64,000 nucleotides of DNA, from positions 1 to 64,000 of the forward strand of contig NZ_JACHJO010000008.1 of the NCBI RefSeq assembly GCF_014203695.1. The letters are read 5' to 3'. The notes below the pieces were generated by a model, which was not told where the DNA came from, searched no databases, and worked only from the letters and a program-made list of their open reading frames with translations. Below, in pieces: positions 59,228 through 64,000 of the stretch (position 1 is the stretch's first letter; each line of letters opens with the position of its first letter). The translations under genes and the position numbers were made by a program. The DNA comes from Nocardiopsis algeriensis. Its GTDB lineage: Bacteria > Actinomycetota > Actinomycetes > Streptosporangiales > Streptosporangiaceae.

Positions 59228-60358
59228 TCAGGCCAGGCGGGAGGCGCCGGCGGAGGGGGCGGCCTCGAAGAGGGCGGGCGGAGGAAAGCCGCCCAGGCGG
59301 AAGGCGGAGCGGACGGCACGGGCGCAGTCGTCGGTGCGGTCGGCGTCGGCCAGGGCGATGACGCAGCCGCCGAAGCCGCCGCCGGTGATCCGGGCGCCCA
59401 GGGCCCCTGCGTCGAGCAGGGCGGCCGCGGCGGTGTCGGTCTCGGCGACGCTCACCTCGTAGTCGTCGCGCAGAGAGGCGTGGGAGGCGGTGAGCAGAGG
59501 GCCGACCGCGCGCACGTCGCCCCGGCGCAGCAGCGCCGCGGCCTCGAGCACCCGCGCGTTCTCCGTCAGCACGTGGCGCACCCGCCGGCGGACGGCACCC
59601 TCGGGAAGGGCGGCCAGCGCGGCGGCGGGATCGGCGACGTCGCGCAGCGCGGACACCCCCAGGGCCCGCGCGGCCTCCTCGCAGGTGCGGCGGCGCTCGG
59701 CGTAGGCGCCGTTCACCAGGCGGTGGGGTGCGCGGGTGTCCACGACCAGCAGGGACAGGCCGAGCGCGGGCAGGTCGAGCGGCACGTGCTCGGCCTCCAG
59801 GGTCCGCGTGTCCAGGAACAGCGCGTGCCCCTCCCGGGCCAGCATGACCGCCGCCTGGTCCATGACCCCGCAGGGCACCCCGACGAACACGTTCTCGGCG
59901 CGCCGGGCCAGGCGCGCGGTCTCCTCCGGTGCGGGCGGGTCGTCGCCGGCGGCGGCCAGGAGGGTGGCGCACACCAGTGCGGCCGAGGACGACAGGCCCG
60001 CACCCGGGGGGATCGCGCTGTCCACGTACAGGTCCAGGCCGCCGACCGGGCGGCCCGCGTCGGCCATCGCCCACAGGGCACCCGCCGGATAGGCCGCCCA
60101 GCCCCGCACGGAACCGGGCACGAGGCGGTCCAGGCCGGTGTCGAGCACCTCGTCGGCCTGGCGCGAGCGCAGCCGCACCCGCCCGTCGGTGCGCGGCGCC
60201 GCCGCGGCAGTCAGGGACCGGGAGAGGGCGAGGGGCAGCACGAACCCGTCGTTGTAGTCGGTGTGCTCACCGATGAGGTTGATCCGGCCCGGCGCCCGCC
60301 ACACCCCGGTCGGCGGATAGCCGAACGCCCTCTCGAAGCCGGCCGCCTCCCGCGTCAT
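59228..60358 (-). CDS. galK: galactokinase
   Basis: A 376-residue GHMP kinase phosphorylating galactose at C1 (Leloir pathway). Signatures: GRINLIGEHTDYNDGFVLPL (30s), PPGAGLSSSAALVCATL (ATP loop), GVMDQAAVML with the catalytic Asp, and TGGGFGGCVIAL. ATG 60358 overlaps the galT stop (ATGA). It is the last gene of deoR-galT-galK; no galE is present here. Confidence 0.95.
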   Translation of the reverse strand: MTREAAGFERAFGYPPTGVWRAPGRINLIGEHTDYNDGFVLPLALSRSLTAAAAPRTDGRVRLRSRQADEVLDTGLDRLVPGSVRGWAAYPAGALWAMADAGRPVGGLDLYVDSAIPPGAGLSSSAALVCATLLAAAGDDPPAPEETARLARRAENVFVGVPCGVMDQAAVMLAREGHALFLDTRTLEAEHVPLDLPALGLSLLVVDTRAPHRLVNGAYAERRRTCEEAARALGVSALRDVADPAAALAALPEGAVRRRVRHVLTENARVLEAAALLRRGDVRAVGPLLTASHASLRDDYEVSVAETDTAAAALLDAGALGARITGGGFGGCVIALADADRTDDCARAVRSAFRLGGFPPPALFEAAPSAGASRLA

Positions 60359-61449
60359 ACCGACGACTCCCGCAGCCGGCGGGCGGCGTCCTCGGGCACG
60401 ATGTCGTTGACGAACACGCCCATGCCCGACTCGGTCCCCGCCAGGTACTTGAGCTTTCCCGGGGCCCGGCGCACCGAGAACAGCTCCAGACGCAGCCGCA
60501 GGAGGTCGCGGCCGCGCCGCACCGGGGCCTGGTGCCAGGCCGACACGTACGGCAGCGGGGCCCCGAACAACGCGTCCATGCGGCGCAGCACGTCCAGGTA
60601 CAGGTGCGCGAAGTCGTCGCGCTCGGCGCCGGTGAGCCCCGGCAGGTCGGGAACCGGCCGGTGCGGGTACAGGTGCACCTCGACCGGCCAGCGGGCAGCG
60701 GCGGGGACGAACGCCGTCCAGTGCTCGGAGCGCGCCACCACGCGGATCCCCGCCTCCTGCTCGGCGCGCAGGACGTCGGCGAACAGGTCGCCTCCGGTGC
60801 GCTCCCGATGGGCGGCCGCGGAATCGAGCACCCGCTCGGTGCGGGGAGGAACGAAGGGGAAGGCGTAGATCTGCCCGTGCGGGTGGTGGAGGGTCACCCC
60901 GGTCTCGGCGCCCCGGTTCTCGAAGCAGAACACCTGCTCCACACCGGGCAGCGCGGACAGGGCCCGGGTCCGGTCCACCCACGCCTCCACGACCGTGCGC
61001 GCCCGCCTCGGAGACAGGTCGGCGAAGGACGCGCCGTGGTCGGGGCCGAACACCACGACCTCGCAGCGGCCCGCACCCGTCCGCCGGGTGTGCTCCGGCT
61101 CCCCGACCGGCTCCAGGATCCGGCCGTCGTCGGCCACCAGGGAGGGGAAGCGGTTCTCGAAGACCACCACGTCGTAGGAGGAGGCGGGGACCTCGGTCCG
61201 CCGCTCCCCGGAGGAGGGGCACAGAGGGCACTCGTCGTCGGACGGCAGGTGGGTGCGGCCCTGCCGGTGCGCGGCGATGACGACCCACTCGCGCAGCAGG
61301 GGGTCGAAGCGCATCTCCGAGCCCGAGGTCCGGGGAGGCAGGTCGCGCAGGTCCGGGGCGGGGGAGGGGATCCCGTCCTCGCCGAAGTAGACGATCTCGC
61401 GTCCGTCGGCCAGCCGGCCCGCGAGCCGGTGCACCTCCGCTGCGCTCAC
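60355..61449 (-). CDS. galT: galactose-1-phosphate uridylyltransferase
   Basis: A 364-residue HIT-superfamily enzyme exchanging UMP between UDP-glucose and galactose-1-P. The active-site HPHGQIY contains the uridylylated histidine. CPLCPSSGE near residue 75 is a zinc pair, and FENRFPSL and YPHRPVPDLPGL are typical. The N-terminal 40 residues are an extra segment. GTG 61449 overlaps the deoR stop (GTGA). Confidence 0.95.
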   Translation of the reverse strand: MSAAEVHRLAGRLADGREIVYFGEDGIPSPAPDLRDLPPRTSGSEMRFDPLLREWVVIAAHRQGRTHLPSDDECPLCPSSGERRTEVPASSYDVVVFENRFPSLVADDGRILEPVGEPEHTRRTGAGRCEVVVFGPDHGASFADLSPRRARTVVEAWVDRTRALSALPGVEQVFCFENRGAETGVTLHHPHGQIYAFPFVPPRTERVLDSAAAHRERTGGDLFADVLRAEQEAGIRVVARSEHWTAFVPAAARWPVEVHLYPHRPVPDLPGLTGAERDDFAHLYLDVLRRMDALFGAPLPYVSAWHQAPVRRGRDLLRLRLELFSVRRAPGKLKYLAGTESGMGVFVNDIVPEDAARRLRESSV

Positions 61450-62240
61450 GCCCCGGCCCTCCGCTCGCCGGCGCGCACCTCGGCAATCTCCAGCCGGCCC
61501 ACCCGCTCGGCCAGCGCGGTGCGGGCCTGCGCGCCGATACCGGAGTCGGTGACGAGCACGTCACAGCGCTCCAGCGGGGCGATGGTGCTGAGCCCGACGG
61601 TGCCCCACTTGCTGTGGTCGGCGGCCACGACCAGGGTGGCAGTCGACTCCACCAGCGCCCGGTCGGTCTCGGCCTCCGTGAGGTTCGGCGTGGTGAACCC
61701 GGCGCGCTCGTGCATGCCGTGTACGCCGAGGACGAGGGTGTCCAGGTTGAGGCCGCGGATCGAGGCGAGCGCGAGCGGCCCCACGAGCGCGTCGGAGGGA
61801 GTGCGGAACCCGCCGGTGAGCGCCACGGTCCGGTCGGGTCGGGCCGCCCGGTGGAACACCTCCGCCACGTGCAGCGAGTTGGTGACCACGGTGAGGCCGG
61901 GGACGTCGACCAGATACCGCGCGACGGTCGCGGTGGTGGTGCCGGCCGACAGGCCCACGGCGCTGTGGGGGACGACCAGACCGGCGACGGCGCGGGCGAT
62001 CGCGTGCTTCTCGTCCTCGTGGCGGGCGGACTTGGCCTCGAAGCCGGGCTCCTCGGTCCGGGCGGTGGCGACGGCGCCGCCGTGCACCTTGCGCAGCGCT
62101 CCCCGGCTCTCCAGGGCGTCGAGGTCGCGCCGGACGGTCATGTCCGACACCGCGAGGCTCTCGACCAGGTCGGCGACGCGGACCCCTCCGGTGCGCCGGA
62201 GCTGCTCCAGAATTCTCTCCTGCCGCTGCGCGGCCAGCAT
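61446..62240 (-). CDS. DeoR-family repressor of the gal operon
   Basis: A 264-residue DeoR regulator. The helix-turn-helix is RQERILEQLRRTGGVRVADL then SDMTVRRDLDALESRGALRKVHGG (residues 5-55). The sugar-phosphate sensing domain has VGLSAGTTTATVARYL, VVTNSLHVAEVF and VVAADHSKWG. First gene of the operon with galT and galK, so it probably represses its own operon, with a galactose-derived phosphate as inducer by inference. ATG 62240 follows GGGGGACGG. Confidence 0.92.
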   Translation of the reverse strand: MLAAQRQERILEQLRRTGGVRVADLVESLAVSDMTVRRDLDALESRGALRKVHGGAVATARTEEPGFEAKSARHEDEKHAIARAVAGLVVPHSAVGLSAGTTTATVARYLVDVPGLTVVTNSLHVAEVFHRAARPDRTVALTGGFRTPSDALVGPLALASIRGLNLDTLVLGVHGMHERAGFTTPNLTEAETDRALVESTATLVVAADHSKWGTVGLSTIAPLERCDVLVTDSGIGAQARTALAERVGRLEIAEVRAGERRAGA

Positions 62241-62261
62241 CCGTCCCCCACGTGTCGACGA

Positions 62262-62313
62262 GTGTTGGAACTTGTGGGAAACAGTGTCGCAAGGTGTTGG
62301 GTGCTGTCAACAC
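62262..62313. promoter_or_regulatory. gal operon operators
   Basis: GTGTTG-GGTGCTGT-CAACAC (62294-62313) is a perfect 6-8-6 inverted repeat. A further GTGTTGG half-site is at 62262-62268, 32 bases away (three helical turns). Both precede the deoR start and are likely sites of the DeoR protein. Confidence 0.62.
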
Positions 62314-62452
62314 GTGCAGGACCCGGGAGCGACAGCCTCCGGAGGGCCCGCCCGAGCGTTGCCGGACCGCGCTCCGTGTCCGATGACCTTGCCCCGAGGG
62401 AAGGGTCCGATCGACGGGCGGGCCGCCGGGAGCAAGATCATCGGAGGTGGGG

Positions 62453-63247
62453 TCAGGGCGTGTGCGTGGTCACCGAGGCGAAGGGGGCCGAGGTGACCAG
62501 GCGCTGCTCGATGCCCTTGCGGACCATCTGCTTGGCGGTCCGTACGGCGTCTCCGACCTTCGCCCCCTTGGCGAGTTCGGCGGTGATCGCGGCGGCGAAG
62601 GTGCAGCCGGCGCCGCTCACCCGCTCCTCACCGATCTTGGGAGCGCTGAGGACGGTCACCTCCTCGCCGTCGAAGTACACGTCCACGGCGTCCGGGCCGG
62701 GCAGTTCCACGCCGCCCTTGGCCACGACGTGCCGCGGGCCGAGCTCGTGGATGCGCCGTGCCGCCTCGATCAGGTCGTCGACGCTGTCGATGCTCTCCAT
62801 CCCCGCCAGGGTGCGCGCCTCGAAGTGGTTGGGCGTGATCACCGTGGCCAGGGGCAGGATCTTCTCGGTGAGCGCCTTGTCGGTGTCCAGGGCGGCGCCC
62901 GCCTCCTGGCCCTTGCAGATCAGGACGGGGTCGAGGACCACGTTCCGCCACGGCTGCCGCTTGAGCCCCTCGGCCACCACGTCGATGGTGTCCGGGGTGC
63001 CGAGCATGCCGATCTTCACGGTGTCCAGGTCGTGGCAGGAGGTGGCGGCCTCGATCTGGTCCGCGATGACCTGCGGCGCGACGGGGACGAAGCGGTGCCC
63101 CCACCCGTTGCCCGGGTCGAAGGAGACGATGCACGTGATCGTCCCCATCCCGTAGACGCCCAGTTCCTGGAAGGCCTTGAGGTCGGCCTGGATGCCGGCG
63201 CCTCCGGTGGCCTCCGACCCTGCGATCACGTACGCGCGGTTGGTCAT
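62453..63247 (-). CDS. pdxK: pyridoxine kinase (ThiD-like)
   Basis: A 264-residue ribokinase-fold enzyme, the Firmicute-type PdxK related to HMP kinase ThiD. Segments: AGSEATGGAGIQADLKAF, VYGMGTITCIVSFDP, VVLDPVLICKG, ATVITPNHFEARTL and the anion hole VSGAGCTFAAAI with a cysteine next to the catalytic glycine. Pyridoxal/pyridoxine is the probable substrate; HMP is possible. ATG 63247 follows GAGGGGG. A 10-bp inverted repeat (62345-62354 with 62415-62424), its arms about 60 bases apart, lies downstream and might end transcription. Confidence 0.88.
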   Translation of the reverse strand: MTNRAYVIAGSEATGGAGIQADLKAFQELGVYGMGTITCIVSFDPGNGWGHRFVPVAPQVIADQIEAATSCHDLDTVKIGMLGTPDTIDVVAEGLKRQPWRNVVLDPVLICKGQEAGAALDTDKALTEKILPLATVITPNHFEARTLAGMESIDSVDDLIEAARRIHELGPRHVVAKGGVELPGPDAVDVYFDGEEVTVLSAPKIGEERVSGAGCTFAAAITAELAKGAKVGDAVRTAKQMVRKGIEQRLVTSAPFASVTTHTP

Positions 63248-63431
63248 CCCAACCCCCTCTGTCGATGTTCTCCTGCCGGTATCCGGAAACCGTCCAGCGG
63301 TCGACGGCATTCCGACTTTCCGGACAATTGCATCACAGGCGCGGGGCGGGAGTTCCTGCGGGCCGACCATCCCGCACCGCGGGTTCCCGGAAAGATGCGA
63401 ACCGTCACGGGCATCGGGGAGTCACACGGGT

Positions 63432-64000
63432 ATGCCAGAAGAACAGAGTTCCACACCCGACATGATGGCCCTGCTGGTGGAGGCCTTCCAGCAGGAGGAG
63501 ATCCCCGTCGAGCGGCTGTCGCAGACCGAGCTGCGCATCCACCTGTCCGACGGCAGGACCTTCACCAACGACTTCGCCTCCTCCGTCGAGGACGCCCGCT
63601 CCTACCCGGACGAGTCGTATCCCGAGATGGCCCGGCATGTGGTTCTGGCCCTGATGCGGGCGCTCCGGGAAAGGGGAGCGCCCCTCGGCAACCGCTACCC
63701 CCCGCGCTCCGGCGACCACGGACGCGGCGCCCTGGTCGCGGTGCTCGAGCAGATGGGCCTCGACGCCCGCTTCGAGGACCCGCAGACGCTGAGCGTGCCG
63801 ATGGGCGACGGGCGGCGGGCCTCCTCCGACGTCGGTACCTACCTGTCCCGGGTCGAGAACGCCTCGATCGACGAGGCCTTCGAGGCAGCCGGCCCCTTCG
63901 CCCAGGCGATCGCGCAGCAGATCGAACAGGTCCGGGCGAAGGAGGAGCCCTCCGAGGTCCGGCTCCGGGTGCGCCTCTACCCCGACACGGCCCTGCCGGA
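63432..64000 (+). CDS. unknown protein, truncated by window end
   Basis: An open frame from ATG 63432 (GGGGAG about 10 bases before) runs off the window after 189 codons with no stop. Codon use is strongly G/C-ending, so it is a real gene. The visible part is acidic, soluble and helical: DMMALLVEAFQQEEIPVERL, LRIHLSDGRTFTNDFASSVE, then a second region GRGALVAVLEQMGLDARFED. The two halves look loosely alike, suggesting a duplicated domain. No family recognised. Confidence 0.7.
   Translation, partial: MPEEQSSTPDMMALLVEAFQQEEIPVERLSQTELRIHLSDGRTFTNDFASSVEDARSYPDESYPEMARHVVLALMRALRERGAPLGNRYPPRSGDHGRGALVAVLEQMGLDARFEDPQTLSVPMGDGRRASSDVGTYLSRVENASIDEAFEAAGPFAQAIAQQIEQVRAKEEPSEVRLRVRLYPDTALP

Noticed and set aside
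1-64000. Mobile elements, prophage, CRISPR arrays, rRNA genes
   Set aside because: No transposase, integrase, repeat-spacer pattern, att-like duplication or rRNA-like sequence was seen on reading.

Overview
The window is a gene-dense, very GC-rich actinobacterial chromosome segment. Third codon positions are almost always G or C, and GTG and TTG starts with good Shine-Dalgarno sites are common. Overlapping stop/start junctions (ATGA, GTGA) occur throughout. The gene content (PopR-type regulator beside a ClpP pair, PknG/GlnX/GlnH signalling cluster, CYP157-like P450, fused Mrp subunits A and B) fits a filamentous actinomycete, perhaps of the Nocardiopsaceae or Streptomyces kind; that assignment is inference. 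I see no transposase, integrase, phage gene or CRISPR array. Apart from the window end, where the last gene runs off, it reads as ordinary core and semi-core chromosome.

Layout. 1-2.9 kb: Nudix hydrolase, alpha/beta hydrolase, S4 RNA-binding protein, tRNA-Asp with terminator, AviRa-like rRNA methyltransferase. 2.9-11.2 kb: nitrate respiration, with narK divergent from narGHJI. 11.3-13.9 kb: two GNAT proteins around a Na+/alanine symporter. 14.0-16.8 kb: copper operon (CsoR-like box, copZ, a 58-aa membrane peptide, copA). 16.9-20.1 kb: P450 without EXXR and a Ser/Thr kinase. 20-23 kb: glutaminase and a NarL-type two-component system. 23-29.7 kb: NAD(P)-binding protein, acyl-CoA dehydrogenase with divergent TetR regulator, release factor 3, and citrate synthase behind a long AT-rich leader.

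30.9-39.4 kb: a co-directional signalling operon: coiled-coil protein, PknG-like kinase, PP2C phosphatase, a doubtful low-complexity ORF, FHA protein, GlnX-like four-TM protein and GlnH-like lipoprotein. This is the most system-like part of the window. GlnH and GlnX would sense an amino acid outside the membrane and pass the signal to the kinase, phosphatase and FHA reader inside. 39.5-48.3 kb: small metabolic genes (HAD hydrolase, idi, an unusual SDR, alcohol dehydrogenase, TetR, 3-hydroxyisobutyryl-CoA hydrolase, greA, PucR-type regulator).

48.3-55.1 kb: one Mrp-type Na+/H+ antiporter operon on the minus strand (A+B fusion, C, D, E, F, G), every junction a GTGA overlap. It diverges from a MarR gene across AT-rich palindromes. 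55.8-57.7 kb: a clpP pair and popR, with PopR-type palindromes upstream of both transcription units. 57.8-64 kb: a small membrane protein, a Gfo/Idh/MocA oxidoreductase behind a CebR-like palindrome, the deoR-galT-galK operon, pdxK and an incomplete gene of unknown function.
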